Positions 33,954 through 43,274 of a stretch of 64,000 nucleotides of DNA are shown here, in pieces. The stretch is from Acinetobacter sp. NIPH 2100. Its GTDB lineage: Bacteria > Pseudomonadota > Gammaproteobacteria > Pseudomonadales > Moraxellaceae. Every line of letters begins with the position of its first letter. The first letter of the stretch is position 1. The notes under the pieces were generated by a model, which was given only the letters and a program-made list of their open reading frames with translations, was not told the origin of the DNA and did not search any database. The DNA lies in contig NZ_KB850224.1 in assembly GCF_000369805.1 (NCBI RefSeq), forward strand, positions 3,700,460 to 3,764,459. Direction: 5' to 3'. The position numbers were made by a program, and so were the translations under genes.

Positions 33954-34880
33954 TTGATCAATTCATTTGATGACTTTCATTATTTCTATCTGGTGGTGAA
34001 ACATGGCGGATTCAGTGCGGCCAGCGAAGCTGAAAATATCAGCAAATCCAAACTCAGTCGTCGCATCATTGAACTTGAACATAAATTTAATGTCAGTCTC
34101 ATTCAGCGAACCACCCGTCATTTTAAGGTCACGGAATTAGGTCAAGAGTTCTATGAGGAATGCTGCAAAGTGATTGCACAAGTAGAATGTGCGGAAAATG
34201 TCTTGCTCAAACAAAAAAATGAACCACAAGGTATCGTTAAAATCAGCTGCCCGCCTTTGATGATGCATTTCCAAATTCGGAAATTACTGAATCAGTTTTT
34301 GAAAAGCTATCCAAAAGTTGAAATCTCTTTAGAACTCACCAGCCGTCGCGTTGATGTCTTGCATGACGATATCGATATCGCGATTCGAACCAGTTTTGAG
34401 CCAAATCAGGACTCCAGTCTCATCGTCCGTGATGTAATTCGCACCGAGCATTGTTTAGTGGCCGCACCGGAATTATTAGAAGGCAAAACTATTCAGCATT
34501 ATTCAGAGTTACAGCACTACCCGAGCGTGGCTTTGGGCATTCAAAAACATCAATACTATTGGCATTTATGTCATGTCAACCGCGATGAAAGCGTGGATGT
34601 GCCTTATCAACCCCGAGTTAAAAGCAATGATTTGGCTGGTGTATATTATGCCGTCAGCGATGGTCTTGGGATTGCTGATCTCCCCTATCTCACCGTGCAA
34701 GCCGATATTGCAAAAGGCAAACTGATTCATCTACTACCTGAATGGAAGTCCAATCGGGGTACAGTGCAATTGGTCTATGCTTCTCGTAAAGGCCAACGTT
34801 TGGTGGTCGAAAAGCTGATTGAAACGCTCATGGAGGGTCTACGTGAATTGGCAAAAACTGACAGTGGCTATTCTTTATAG
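33954..34880 (+). CDS. LysR-family transcriptional regulator
   Basis: This 308-residue protein has the LysR helix-turn-helix at the N-terminus ('GGFSAASEAENISKSKLSRR' with 'LIQRTTRHFKVTELG') and a periplasmic-binding-type effector domain (~90-295). The frame opens at TTG 33954, and no ATG or ribosome-binding site lies in a better place, so the start is uncertain by a few codons. It lies 71 nt behind ycaC on the same strand, unlike the divergent arrangement usual for LysR regulators. It is related to the LysR at 34890-35810, with similar effector-domain motifs (SCP...H...L...FL..YPK). The target is unknown, but ycaC is the obvious candidate. Confidence 0.85.
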   Translation: MINSFDDFHYFYLVVKHGGFSAASEAENISKSKLSRRIIELEHKFNVSLIQRTTRHFKVTELGQEFYEECCKVIAQVECAENVLLKQKNEPQGIVKISCPPLMMHFQIRKLLNQFLKSYPKVEISLELTSRRVDVLHDDIDIAIRTSFEPNQDSSLIVRDVIRTEHCLVAAPELLEGKTIQHYSELQHYPSVALGIQKHQYYWHLCHVNRDESVDVPYQPRVKSNDLAGVYYAVSDGLGIADLPYLTVQADIAKGKLIHLLPEWKSNRGTVQLVYASRKGQRLVVEKLIETLMEGLRELAKTDSGYSL

Positions 34881-34889
34881 TGCAGTTTT

Positions 34890-35810
34890 TTAATAGAGCA
34901 CTGAATTCTGTTGCTTCAATTCAGCAAATTTTTTCACCAAAAAATCGATCAATAATTTCATCGATGGGAGTAATCCTCGTCTCGATGTATAAACCAAATG
35001 GATCAATTCCGCTTTGGGCTGCCATTCTGGTAAAACGTGAATCAAGTGCCCCTGTTTAATATCTTCCGCCACCATTAATTCTGGTAATTTAGCCACCCCC
35101 AAACCCTGTAGAGTGGCCTCTCTTAATGCGGTTAAATCAGTGGTGGTCAAGCGAGGATGGCACTGAACTTTGAGTTCTTGCTGATCATGAGAAAATAACT
35201 GCCAATAATACTCAGGTGCAAAGGACTCCATCATCAAAATCGGGAATTGGGTCAATTGCTGTGGCTCAGTAATTGAATAGAACTGATGCAATAAATCTGG
35301 ACTGGCAACAATAAACTGACGCGCCAAAGCCAGTTCTCGCACAATTAACTCACTATCTGCTAAAGGCAAAGGGCGAATCCGTATCGCCAAATCAAAACGT
35401 TCATTGATCAAATCAACACGGCGATTGGTTGCTTCGACATGCAGGTTAATTTTAGGATAAAGCTGCAAAAACTCGTTCAGCATCGGACTAATATTGATAT
35501 GCAACAAATTGGTCGGACAAGACAGCTTAATGAGTCCACGTGGCTCAGCCGTTAAAAACTCAATCGCTTCTTCAGCTGCCTCGGCTTCAATCAACATGGC
35601 TTTGCAATGCTGATAATAAATTTTACCCACTTCGGTAATCGACACCTGTCGGGTGGTTCGATTTACTAACTTCACCCCAAGCCGCTCCTCTAATTCGGCA
35701 ATACGGCGACTCAATAGAGACTTGGTGACCATCAATTCCTGACTGGCTGCCGAAAAACCACCACAGTCGATCACCTTGACGAAGAAATATAAGTCATTTA
35801 AATCTTTCAT
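34890..35810 (-). CDS. LysR-family transcriptional regulator, divergent to a hydrolase
   Basis: This 306-residue LysR regulator has an N-terminal winged HTH ('GGFSAASQELMVTKSLLSRR', 'LVNRTTRQVSITEVG') and a typical effector-binding domain. It is transcribed away from the YcaC-like hydrolase at 35946, with 135 nt between the starts that contain a dyad. This is the classical arrangement in which a LysR activator controls its divergent neighbour. It is paralogous to the LysR at 33954. The inducer is unknown. Confidence 0.9.
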   Translation of the reverse strand: MKDLNDLYFFVKVIDCGGFSAASQELMVTKSLLSRRIAELEERLGVKLVNRTTRQVSITEVGKIYYQHCKAMLIEAEAAEEAIEFLTAEPRGLIKLSCPTNLLHINISPMLNEFLQLYPKINLHVEATNRRVDLINERFDLAIRIRPLPLADSELIVRELALARQFIVASPDLLHQFYSITEPQQLTQFPILMMESFAPEYYWQLFSHDQQELKVQCHPRLTTTDLTALREATLQGLGVAKLPELMVAEDIKQGHLIHVLPEWQPKAELIHLVYTSRRGLLPSMKLLIDFLVKKFAELKQQNSVLY

Positions 35811-35863
35811 GTTTATTTGCTCGACTTGAGTGCAGGGGTTGATTGTTCTTTTAATATGACAAT

Positions 35864-35881
35864 ATATCCTATTAAAGATAT
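35864..35881. promoter_or_regulatory. Candidate LysR operator between divergent genes
   Basis: ATATC-N8-GATAT forms an 18-bp dyad in the 135-nt space between the divergent LysR gene and the YcaC-like hydrolase gene. It does not fit the strict T-N11-A spacing, so it is a weak call based mostly on position and symmetry. Confidence 0.3.
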
Positions 35882-35945
35882 TTTTCAGCCATCGTCCTAC
35901 CTATATCATCAATTATACCAACGATAACATGATGAGGATACAACA

Positions 35946-36623
35946 ATGACAATGCCAGCAAATTTCAATGGTCAAGCACCAGTCATCGATGTCAATGATG
36001 CCGTAATGCTGTTGATTGACCACCAAAGCGGCTTATTCCAAACCGTCGGCGATATGCCAATGCCTGAGTTACGTCAGCGTGCTGCGGCACTTGCCAAAAT
36101 CGCAAGTTTAGCCAACATTCCAGTCATTACCACAGCGTCAGTACCACAAGGTCCAAATGGTCCTTTGATTCCTGAGATCCATGCCAATGCACCACATGCA
36201 CAATATGTCGCACGTAAAGGTGAAATCAATGCATGGCATAACGAGGACTTTGTCAAAGCAGTCAAAGCAACTGGTCGCAATACCTTGATTATTGCTGGAA
36301 CCATCACCAGCGTATGTATGGCCTTCCCTGCAATCAGTGCAGTTGCTGACGGCTATAAAGTCTTTGCAGTGGTTGATGCTTCTGGTACCTATAGCAAAAT
36401 GGCAGAAGAAATTACCTTGGCACGTGTAGTGCAAGCAGGCGTAGTGCCAATGGATACCGCAGCAGTCGCTTCTGAAATTCAGCGCACTTGGAACCGAGAC
36501 GATGCACTGGAATGGGCTCAGGTTTATACGCAAATTTTCCCTGCGTATCAGCTTCTGATTGAAAGTTATAGCAAAGCTCAAGAAGTCGTGACCAATCATG
36601 AAACCTTAGATTCTGCACGCTAA
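35946..36623 (+). CDS. YcaC-like isochorismatase-family hydrolase, second copy
   Basis: This 225-residue paralog of the hydrolase at 33256 has 'AVMLLIDHQSGLFQTVGDM' (D25), 'GPNGPLIPEIHANAPHAQYV' and 'IAGTITSVCMAFPAISA' (nucleophile C124). It also has a lysine at 91 where YcaC-type enzymes have a non-basic residue, which may place it nearer to catalytically complete isochorismatase-family members (D-K-C). A short extra N-terminus and a changed C-terminal tail set it apart from the first copy. It has a GAGGAT ribosome-binding site and is controlled probably by the divergent LysR gene. The substrate is unknown. Confidence 0.88.
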   Translation: MTMPANFNGQAPVIDVNDAVMLLIDHQSGLFQTVGDMPMPELRQRAAALAKIASLANIPVITTASVPQGPNGPLIPEIHANAPHAQYVARKGEINAWHNEDFVKAVKATGRNTLIIAGTITSVCMAFPAISAVADGYKVFAVVDASGTYSKMAEEITLARVVQAGVVPMDTAAVASEIQRTWNRDDALEWAQVYTQIFPAYQLLIESYSKAQEVVTNHETLDSAR

Positions 36624-36639
36624 AAAGCACCGCCGACCA

Positions 36640-36671
36640 AAAAGGCATAAAAATTCAGTTTTATGCCTTTT
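36640..36671 (+). terminator. Intrinsic terminator after the second YcaC-like gene
   Basis: AAAAGGCATAAAA / TTTTATGCCTTTT (36640-36652 / 36659-36671) is a perfect 13-bp stem with a 6-nt loop. The T-run is part of the stem's right arm, typical of bidirectional terminators. It lies 17 nt past the stop and 92 nt ahead of the convergent permease gene. Confidence 0.75.
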
Positions 36672-36763
36672 CAAATTTTAAGACTTTCGATCTATTTCTA
36701 GATATTTCTCAAATCTTGGATCATTCGCTTTCAAGACCATGAGGCTTCTTTAGTGATCTACGT

Positions 36764-38200
36764 TTAGATCGACTGTTTTTCTTGCAGCAAGGCATTTTTC
36801 TCGACTTTGCTCCTGCTCGATTTCTGAACCAAAAATCCAACCAATACAATCGACAAGGCTAGCATTGAAGTATAAGTAACTTCTTTAAAATAAGTCCCTT
36901 CGACCAACATCACCCCCAATGACCCAATGATAACGAAAATCACGGCATAGGTAATCCATGGGAAAAACCACATCTTAAAGTCGATATGTTTACCTTCGCG
37001 TTCATATTTTTTCCGCATCCGTAACTGAGAACATGCAATCGCCAAATACACATATAAAGCGACCGTTCCTGTTGCCATCATTAAAACATCATAGACATTC
37101 ATACTTTCTGTCGCGGTTAAATACACGGCAACGAGAGCAAATAGGCTGGAAAATAAAACACCAATCCATGGACTCCCCTGACGGTTAGTCAAAGCCAAAC
37201 ATTTTGGGGCATCACCGCGCTTGGAAAGTGAAAATAACATACGGGAACAGGTATACAGTGCTGAGTTAAAACAACTACATACGGAAGTGAGTACAACAAA
37301 ATTCACAATATGACGTGCTTCAGGAATCCCAAGTGCCGTCAGCGTGACACTATAGGTGCCCCAAGTCGGATCTTTCAATAAAGGATTGTCGTGCGGAATT
37401 AAACAGACTGTAATCAACATTGATCCGACATAGAACAATAAAATACGCCAGACCACAGAATTAGAGGCTTTTCGAATCTCTTTCTCAGGGCTTTTTGATT
37501 CCGCCGCAGCCACAGTCACAATTTCAGCTCCGACATAGGCAAACATCACCCCCAACAAAGCCGTTATTACAGGTGCAATACCATTCGGCATGAATTCTTT
37601 TTGGAATAAAAGGTTCCCTGAATTAGTCTGAGAAATTTCGCCCCACGGCCATAAGTGCAGAATGGCTAAGCTACCAATCACTAAAAATATGACAATCGCC
37701 ACGACTTTAATTAAAGCAAACCAGAACTCAAACTCACCATAGCTTTTGACATCTTTTAGATTTACCCAAATCAAAGAAACAATCACCAATAACATATATC
37801 CCCAGATGGGAATAAAAGGAAACCAGCTATGTAGGATTTTACCTGCGACATAAGCTTCCCACCCCATGAGCAGTGTCCAAAAGCACCAGTACAGCCAGCC
37901 GATTGAAAACCCTGCCCAACGTCCAATCGCACGGTCCGCGTAGGTGGAAAATGAACCACTATCTGGATTAAGAACAGCCATTTCAGCCAGCATGCGCATA
38001 ATAAAAAGGACTAACAAACCACCTAAGGCATAAGCCAATATGACGGCTGGACCCGCTGAATAAATTACATTCCCAGAGCCAACAAACAGTGCACCACCAA
38101 TCACGCCAGCAATGGAAATCATGGTCAGATGGCGAGACTTCAATCCACTTTGTAAACCTTGGGCTCGATTAGGCTCAGAACAATCAGGCTGTACTGCCAT
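36764..38200 (-). CDS. Amino-acid/GABA permease (APC superfamily)
   Basis: This 478-residue protein has about 12 membrane spans and the APC amino-acid transporter signature near its start ('LKSRHLTMISIAGVIGGALF', with GGALF-GSG in the first discontinuous helix) plus 'AEMAVLNPDSGSFSTYADRA'. It belongs to the AAT family, close to GABA and aromatic amino-acid permeases (GabP/AroP/ProY group). The substrate cannot be determined from sequence. It is a proton-coupled importer of the inner membrane. The C-terminus is cytoplasmic and basic. It stands alone on the minus strand, convergent with the hydrolase. Confidence 0.88.
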   Translation of the reverse strand: MAVQPDCSEPNRAQGLQSGLKSRHLTMISIAGVIGGALFVGSGNVIYSAGPAVILAYALGGLLVLFIMRMLAEMAVLNPDSGSFSTYADRAIGRWAGFSIGWLYWCFWTLLMGWEAYVAGKILHSWFPFIPIWGYMLLVIVSLIWVNLKDVKSYGEFEFWFALIKVVAIVIFLVIGSLAILHLWPWGEISQTNSGNLLFQKEFMPNGIAPVITALLGVMFAYVGAEIVTVAAAESKSPEKEIRKASNSVVWRILLFYVGSMLITVCLIPHDNPLLKDPTWGTYSVTLTALGIPEARHIVNFVVLTSVCSCFNSALYTCSRMLFSLSKRGDAPKCLALTNRQGSPWIGVLFSSLFALVAVYLTATESMNVYDVLMMATGTVALYVYLAIACSQLRMRKKYEREGKHIDFKMWFFPWITYAVIFVIIGSLGVMLVEGTYFKEVTYTSMLALSIVLVGFLVQKSSRSKVEKNALLQEKQSI

Positions 38201-38562
38201 ATTATTTTCCTTAACATATGGGGAATACTCATACTCCAGAGCAGCGAACTCTGAAATAAAAAATACTCTCTAAAAATTTAGTCGTTTTGTTCATCATCCA
38301 TTCATGGATCTTTATATGACTAAACCGACACTTTCCGTATGCATACGTTCAATACACTTAATCTGTCGTTTAAGCAGTGAACAAACAAGAGCCACTTTTA
38401 CAATAAAAATAAGAGCCAATTTCAGCGCTTCTATACAAAACAGGAGGAGCTTAAGGTCAGCTTTCAGAGGTTTTTTCTAATTTATTTCTTAAAAATAAAA
38501 GCATTGACGTCATATAGACAGCCATTGTACTTATCGTGTTATGGCTGTAGAAATAATCCAAT
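38201..38562. other. Intergenic region upstream of the permease
   Basis: No gene is seen. The left part should contain the permease promoter and leader. No riboswitch pattern that I recognise is present. The stretch ends at the ssb terminator. Confidence 0.4.
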
Positions 38563-38602
38563 AAAAAAGCGAGGTATAACCTAAGTTATCCTCGCTTTTT
38601 TT
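38563..38602. terminator. Bidirectional terminator after ssb
   Basis: AAAAAAGCGAGG-t-ATAAC (38563-38580) pairs with GTTATCCTCGC plus a T-run (38585-38602), with a single-base bulge. A-tract and T-tract flank the hairpin, so it can stop transcription on both strands. It lies 13 nt past the ssb stop. Confidence 0.85.
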
Positions 38603-38615
38603 CTATGCTTTGAGC

Positions 38616-39197
38616 TTAGAACGGTAAATCATCGTCTAAATCAGCAGGTGCTGCGGCAGCGGGTTGTGGCGCTGCTTTTGGTGTATTAAAACCATTACCT
38701 GCCTGAGGGCTACCCGCATAATTGCCTTGATTGCCACCGCCTTGACCATAACCACCTTGGTTGTTGTTATTGTTATAGCCTGTATTTTGGTAACCACCAC
38801 CTTGGTTATTATTGTTGTTAAAACGTGGTTGGTTAAAGTCACCACCGCTCTGCTCGCCTTGTTGACGGCTATCAAGCATTTGCATTTGATCGCCACGGAT
38901 TTCCGTGCTGTAACGCTCTTGACCATTTTGGTCTGTCCATTGACGGGTACGCAATGAACCTTCGATATACACTTTTGAACCTTTACGCAGATATTGTTGA
39001 GCAATTTCACCTAAACGGTTATGCAACACGATACGGTGCCATTCTGTTTGCTCTTTACGCTCACCTGTACTTTTATCCATCCACGATTCACTGGTCGCAA
39101 TCGAGAATTGAGTCAACGATCCACCATTTGGAAAAGTTTTTGTTTCTGGATCTTTACCTAAAGTACCTACTAAAATAACTTTATTCACACCACGCAT
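38616..39197 (-). CDS. ssb: Single-stranded DNA-binding protein
   Basis: This 193-residue SSB has the OB-fold start '[19 protein letters not shown]', the aromatic '[10 protein letters not shown]' and '[15 protein letters not shown]' segments, then a disordered glycine- and asparagine-rich linker (~115-170). It ends with the acidic tip DDDLPF that binds RecQ, PriA, exonuclease I and others. It coats single-stranded DNA as a tetramer in replication, repair and recombination. The linker is longer than in E. coli, as is usual for Acinetobacter. It lies 51 nt behind the MFS gene on the same strand and may be cotranscribed with it. Confidence 0.97.
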   Translation of the reverse strand: MRGVNKVILVGTLGKDPETKTFPNGGSLTQFSIATSESWMDKSTGERKEQTEWHRIVLHNRLGEIAQQYLRKGSKVYIEGSLRTRQWTDQNGQERYSTEIRGDQMQMLDSRQQGEQSGGDFNQPRFNNNNNQGGGYQNTGYNNNNNQGGYGQGGGNQGNYAGSPQAGNGFNTPKAAPQPAAAAPADLDDDLPF

Positions 39198-39248
39198 TAG
39201 CTGTCTTCATCCTATATATTTCTATGTTTTACTTTATAAGAGTTATGA

Positions 39249-40610
39249 TTAAATGGCTACCTCTTTGCCAATCAAGTGCGTTAAATCTTGTCGCCCAACA
39301 TCATCTATGCGCTGTTTATCGACTTTAATATACGCAACTTGCTGTTCTGGCATCACCACGACTTCTTCAATACCACGAATCGCCAACAGTTTTGAAGTCC
39401 ATTCATCTGTTTGTATGGCCTGAGGTAAAGGCAACACAATGGAAGATAAATATCTCGGCTGAGCCAGACCAAAACTAATCAGCAGCCATATTATAGCAAT
39501 CCCCGTGAGCACACTCCACCCGAGCGCAGTATTCTGTAACATCAAAAGCTGACCACCCAAAGTACCGCCAAAGAATGCCCCTAAAAACTGGCTGCTGGCA
39601 TTGACACCCATTGCAGTCGCTTTAGACTGAATCGGTGCTGCTTTGGATAACCAAGACGGCAATAAAGCTTCCATGACATTAAAGGCAATAAAGAATAATC
39701 CAAGTCCAGCGAGCAACACATACTTAGATTCGTAACCAAAAATCAGGATTAATAAACCACCGATAATCCCAGCAATTGCGGTAAGGAAAATGCCACGCAT
39801 CTTGCGATATTTTTCCGCAATGATGATGCTTGGAAAGGCAAAGAATAGGCTGATAACCAATAATGGCAAATAAACTAAACCATGCTTCGCCAATGGAATT
39901 TGTGCGTATTCAATCAACTGCGAAGGTACATAGATAAACATCGCTGTCAGCAATAAATGCAGTGCAAATACCGAAACATGCAGACGATTCAGCTCACCCA
40001 TTTGGATGACTTGTTTCAGCTGATTCAGATAGCCCTGCTGGTAGTTGCGATGATGCCGTGTGACTTTAGGAACCAACAGCAACATTAAAATCGCTGCCAA
40101 GCCCATAATCGTGGTGACAAAAAATAGGCCTGAAATACCGACTAAACTGGTGAGCCACGGCCCTAAGCTAAAAGCGACAACGAAGGATAAACCAATACTC
40201 ATCCCCATCACAGCCATGGCTTTGGTACGCTGTTCTTCACGGGTTACATCGGCCAGTAAAGCCATGACCACAGCCGAAACCGCACCTGCGCCTGCAATCG
40301 CACGACCAATAATCACACCATAAATCGTGTCAGATAAACCTGCGATTGCACCACCAATTGCAAACAGCAATAAGCCGAGTACCACCAGAGGTTTACGGCT
40401 AAAACGATCGGCCAATAAGCTAAATGGAATCTGTAAAATTGCTTGGGTTAAGCCATATACCCCAACCGCAAGACCAATTAAGGCTGGCGTCGCGTATTGA
40501 TAGGATTGTCCTGCCACTGAAAAGACAGGAATAATCATGAACAAGCCCAACATGCGTAAGGCAAAAATGCTACTTAAGGCAAAGGTTGAACGGCGTTCTA
40601 AAGCATTCAT
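39249..40610 (-). CDS. MFS exporter with C-terminal YAM-type domain (YajR-like)
   Basis: This 453-residue protein has 12 predicted membrane spans of the major facilitator superfamily, including 'QIPFSLLADRFSRKPLVVLG' (motif A) and 'GRAIAGAGAVSAVV' (motif C-like, typical of drug exporters). The last ~75 residues are a soluble cytoplasmic domain with a ferredoxin-like pattern ('LLAIRGIEEVVVMPEQQVAY', 'IKVDK'), as in E. coli YajR with its YAM domain. It is expected to be a proton-driven exporter of unknown substrate. It starts ahead of ssb; the pair MFS-ssb may be an old neighbourhood in Acinetobacter. Confidence 0.85.
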   Translation of the reverse strand: MNALERRSTFALSSIFALRMLGLFMIIPVFSVAGQSYQYATPALIGLAVGVYGLTQAILQIPFSLLADRFSRKPLVVLGLLLFAIGGAIAGLSDTIYGVIIGRAIAGAGAVSAVVMALLADVTREEQRTKAMAVMGMSIGLSFVVAFSLGPWLTSLVGISGLFFVTTIMGLAAILMLLLVPKVTRHHRNYQQGYLNQLKQVIQMGELNRLHVSVFALHLLLTAMFIYVPSQLIEYAQIPLAKHGLVYLPLLVISLFFAFPSIIIAEKYRKMRGIFLTAIAGIIGGLLILIFGYESKYVLLAGLGLFFIAFNVMEALLPSWLSKAAPIQSKATAMGVNASSQFLGAFFGGTLGGQLLMLQNTALGWSVLTGIAIIWLLISFGLAQPRYLSSIVLPLPQAIQTDEWTSKLLAIRGIEEVVVMPEQQVAYIKVDKQRIDDVGRQDLTHLIGKEVAI

Positions 40611-40709
40611 TGTTGATAAGACACTATAACTGGCTCAGCGAATTATAAGCCATTCGCCTACAAAGGTTGTAAGTAGATTATGAAAAACACAATCTTTCTG
40701 CGGAGAAAA

Positions 40710-40738
40710 AATAAAGGAGCGATGTTCGCTCCTTTATT
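40710..40738 (-). terminator. Terminator after the DUF475 gene
   Basis: AATAAAGGAGCG / CGCTCCTTTATT (40710-40721 / 40727-40738) is a perfect 12-bp stem with a 5-nt loop, followed on the minus strand by TTTTT. It separates the DUF475 gene from the downstream MFS gene. Confidence 0.85.
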
Positions 40739-40767
40739 TATCATATCGAATCAAGCTGAAAGCAAAC

Positions 40768-41868
40768 TTAAGAGGCTTGCTGTTCCCGCTTGCTATATTG
40801 GATCGAGGCGATGACTGCCCAAACAATAAAGGCAACACCGATTAAACCGGTCACGATTTCAGGTACATGCAAGCCCGTACCACTTGCGATCATGATAAAT
40901 GCCAGAGCACCAATCGCATAATGCGCGCCATGTTCCAAGAAAATGTATGCATCTAAGGTGCCTTTCTCAACCAAATAAATGGTCATTGAACGAACGAAGA
41001 TCGCACCAATTGCCAGACCGAGCATGATGATCACCACATCACTGGTAATCGCAAATGCACCGATCACACCATCAAAACTGAACGATGCATCAAGTACTTC
41101 AAGATAAAGGAAACCACCAAAACCCGCTTTGACTACACCTGTCGCTGCGCCATTTGAGTCATGAGTCACAGCATTACCATTTTCATCAATTTCAGGTTCG
41201 CCACCCAACAAATGACTCAGTACTTGCACACCGATATACACCACGATGCCCCAGATACCTGCCATGGTCACTGCCAAACGTGCTGATTCTTCCACATTTG
41301 CAGCCATGATAATCATCGCGATCAAAGCAAGGAAAACAGACATTGCAGGTACGCTAGCCAAGTGCGCTAGTTTCGCTTCTAACCATTTAAACCAATGGGT
41401 TTCTTTACCATCATCAAAGAAGAAGTTCAGGAACACCAACAATAAGAACGTTCCACCAAATGCTGCAATTTCAGCATGATGTGCCATTAAGCGTTCTGAA
41501 TAGGTCTTTGGATCATTCAATGCCAATTTAGCCACTTCAATCATGCCCATATCCGCAGTCACAGCCACGATGACAACAGGGAAAATTAAACGCATACCAA
41601 ATACGGCTATCAGGATACCCACTGTTAGGAAAATCATCTTCCAGAAATGATCCCAACCACGCAATACCGATGCATTCACAACCGCATTATCAAATGATAA
41701 AGAAACTTCCATCACTGCCAAAATTGCAGTGATTGTTAATGCCTTAAGCATCGTCGCAACGCCTGCTTCTGGGCCGTGCGTATAGCCCCAGTAGGCAGAT
41801 AGTGCTAAACACACTACCGTAAAGAAAATTGAGAAACGGAAATGCTTCATGAGCAACCTTTTATTCAA
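40768..41868 (-). CDS. DUF475 (TerC-related) membrane protein
   Basis: This 366-residue inner-membrane protein of about nine spans belongs to DUF475, related to the TerC family. Conserved acidic membrane residues are visible in 'VMEVSLSFDNAVVNASVL', where the D-N pair lies in the first repeat, and 'VLDASFSFDGVIGAFAIT' in the second, an inverted-repeat arrangement as in TerC/LysE-like metal or ion exporters. A role in metal efflux (Mn-like) is known for TerC relatives but not shown for DUF475. It stands alone, with its own terminator. Confidence 0.85.
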   Translation of the reverse strand: MNKRLLMKHFRFSIFFTVVCLALSAYWGYTHGPEAGVATMLKALTITAILAVMEVSLSFDNAVVNASVLRGWDHFWKMIFLTVGILIAVFGMRLIFPVVIVAVTADMGMIEVAKLALNDPKTYSERLMAHHAEIAAFGGTFLLLVFLNFFFDDGKETHWFKWLEAKLAHLASVPAMSVFLALIAMIIMAANVEESARLAVTMAGIWGIVVYIGVQVLSHLLGGEPEIDENGNAVTHDSNGAATGVVKAGFGGFLYLEVLDASFSFDGVIGAFAITSDVVIIMLGLAIGAIFVRSMTIYLVEKGTLDAYIFLEHGAHYAIGALAFIMIASGTGLHVPEIVTGLIGVAFIVWAVIASIQYSKREQQAS

Positions 41869-42023
41869 ATTGTCGGGGGGATAAAAATGTGTCTATTGTA
41901 GGCGAGTTTGAGTTGAAATAGACAAAAGATTGTTGCACTTATTTTGAAGAAAAAATTATCGCGACGAGACTCTGTTATAGTGCTGACAGATTTCTTTTAG
42001 GCTTGCTTTAATAGGTTCAATCC

Positions 42024-42698
42024 ATGACGTTTTCTCAAGATGTTTGGCAACGTAATCAAGATTTATATCAAAAAATATTAGCACTCCCGTTTAATCAAGA
42101 ACTTGCAGCAGGTTCATTAGACCGTGAAGCCTTTTGTCACTATGTCATTCAAGATGCACATTACTTATTGGCTTATGGTCGTGCTCTCGCTGTTGCTGCG
42201 GCAAAGGCCTATGAAGCAGATGATGTGATTCAATTTTCTGAAGCGGCTAAAATTGCCATTATTGTGGAACGCAGTTTACACAGTGACTTTATGCAGGAAT
42301 TTGACATCAGCAAAACCGAGTTTGAAAGCACACCGCTGACCCTTGCCTGCCATCATTACACCTCTTTTCTAACAGCAACAGCATGGTCAGAAAGCTACCC
42401 TGTGATTTTGGCAGCACTCCTGCCATGTTTTTGGATTTATGCAGAAGTAGGTAAAGATATCGTCAATCAATCGGTCGAAAATAACCCTTACCAAGCCTGG
42501 ATCGATACCTATGCAGGTGAAGAATTTAATACGGCAGTGCGTAATGTGATTGCAACGGTTGATAAAGTTGCTGCACGTTGTGATGAAGATACTTTGGCGA
42601 AAATGCACGCAGCCTATACCATGGGCGCAAAACTGGAATGGTTATTCTGGGACAGCGCCTACCAACAACGTCAATGGTTAGGTCTGGATCAAGCCTAA
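42024..42698 (+). CDS. tenA: TenA-family thiaminase II / aminopyrimidine hydrolase
   Basis: This 224-residue all-helical protein is a TenA family member: 'FCHYVIQDAHYLLAYGRAL' (with the substrate-contact D and Y), 'ALLPCFWIYAEVG' (catalytic Cys of the TenA family in the LPC context, ~residue 133) and 'KLEWLFWDSAYQ' (C-terminal glutamate). It hydrolyses aminopyrimidine products of thiamine breakdown so that the pyrimidine half can be salvaged. No other thiamine gene is near, and no TPP riboswitch is visible upstream. It is thus a stand-alone salvage gene. Confidence 0.9.
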   Translation: MTFSQDVWQRNQDLYQKILALPFNQELAAGSLDREAFCHYVIQDAHYLLAYGRALAVAAAKAYEADDVIQFSEAAKIAIIVERSLHSDFMQEFDISKTEFESTPLTLACHHYTSFLTATAWSESYPVILAALLPCFWIYAEVGKDIVNQSVENNPYQAWIDTYAGEEFNTAVRNVIATVDKVAARCDEDTLAKMHAAYTMGAKLEWLFWDSAYQQRQWLGLDQA

Positions 42699-42730
42699 AC
42701 GGTATCCTTATCTGCATTTTCTATAGACAT

Positions 42731-42753
42731 AAAAAAGCCCCTATTAGGGGCTT
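42731..42753 (-). terminator. Terminator between tenA and the DUF1304 gene
   Basis: AAGCCCC / GGGGCTT (42735-42741 / 42747-42753) with a TATTA loop is preceded by an A-tract on the plus strand, giving a T-run on the minus strand. It therefore ends the leftward TetR-MDR-DUF1304 operon, and may also limit rightward tenA reading. Confidence 0.75.
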
Positions 42754-42851
42754 AGTCGTATATCGTATCGTCCGATATACTGTATGAGGCTCATCTCAAA
42801 CTGAGTGCATTAAAGCATAAACCTCATCGAAAACCTACTTTTATCTTCCGA

Positions 42852-43205
42852 CTAAAAAACATTCACCACAATTAAAGCAAGCAATGCGGGCACCGCTTGA
42901 ATGTAAATAATCTTCTTGCTGGCAGTCAAACCACCATATATACCCGCGATCAGCACACAGGCTAAAAAGAAATTGGCAATCGCGATTGCATACGTAGCGG
43001 GTGCCAGTAATGACCAAAATAAACCTGCGGCAAGAAAACCATTATAAAGCCCCTGATTTTGTGCCAACACTTTAGTGAGCTGTGCTTTTTCCAGACTATT
43101 GCCAAAGGCTTTTAGGCCATAAGGCTTGTCCCAAAGAAACATTTCCAACACCAAAATATAGACATGCAATAATGCGATGAGTCCGATAAGTAATTGTCCA
43201 AGCAT
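42852..43205 (-). CDS. DUF1304 membrane protein
   Basis: This 117-residue protein has four hydrophobic spans and the DUF1304 pattern: 'LLIGLIALLHVYILVLEMFL' at the start, then 'ALAQNQGLYNGFLAAGL'-type text ('VLAQNQGLYNGFLAAGLFWS') and a C-terminal 'YIQAVPALLALIVVN'. The function of DUF1304 is not known; it is an inner-membrane protein often found next to NADPH-dependent reductases. It is the third gene of the TetR-MDR-DUF1304 operon, 69 nt behind the reductase gene. Confidence 0.9.
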   Translation of the reverse strand: MLGQLLIGLIALLHVYILVLEMFLWDKPYGLKAFGNSLEKAQLTKVLAQNQGLYNGFLAAGLFWSLLAPATYAIAIANFFLACVLIAGIYGGLTASKKIIYIQAVPALLALIVVNVF

Positions 43206-43274
43206 CTGATTTTTCCTTTTTATGATGACTACATTGGAAGAGACCAGCCTCTCGGCTGGTGATGTGTGTTTAGA

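Noticed and set aside
36074..36648. Antisense open frames over the second YcaC-like gene
   Set aside because: They mirror codon bias of the hydrolase gene and have no ribosome-binding sites.
38664..39010. Open frames on both strands inside ssb
   Set aside because: They are shadows of the low-complexity glycine/asparagine linker of SSB.
41869..42023. TPP riboswitch upstream of tenA
   Set aside because: The 155-nt spacer has none of the conserved TPP riboswitch core (CUGAGA-type) sequence.
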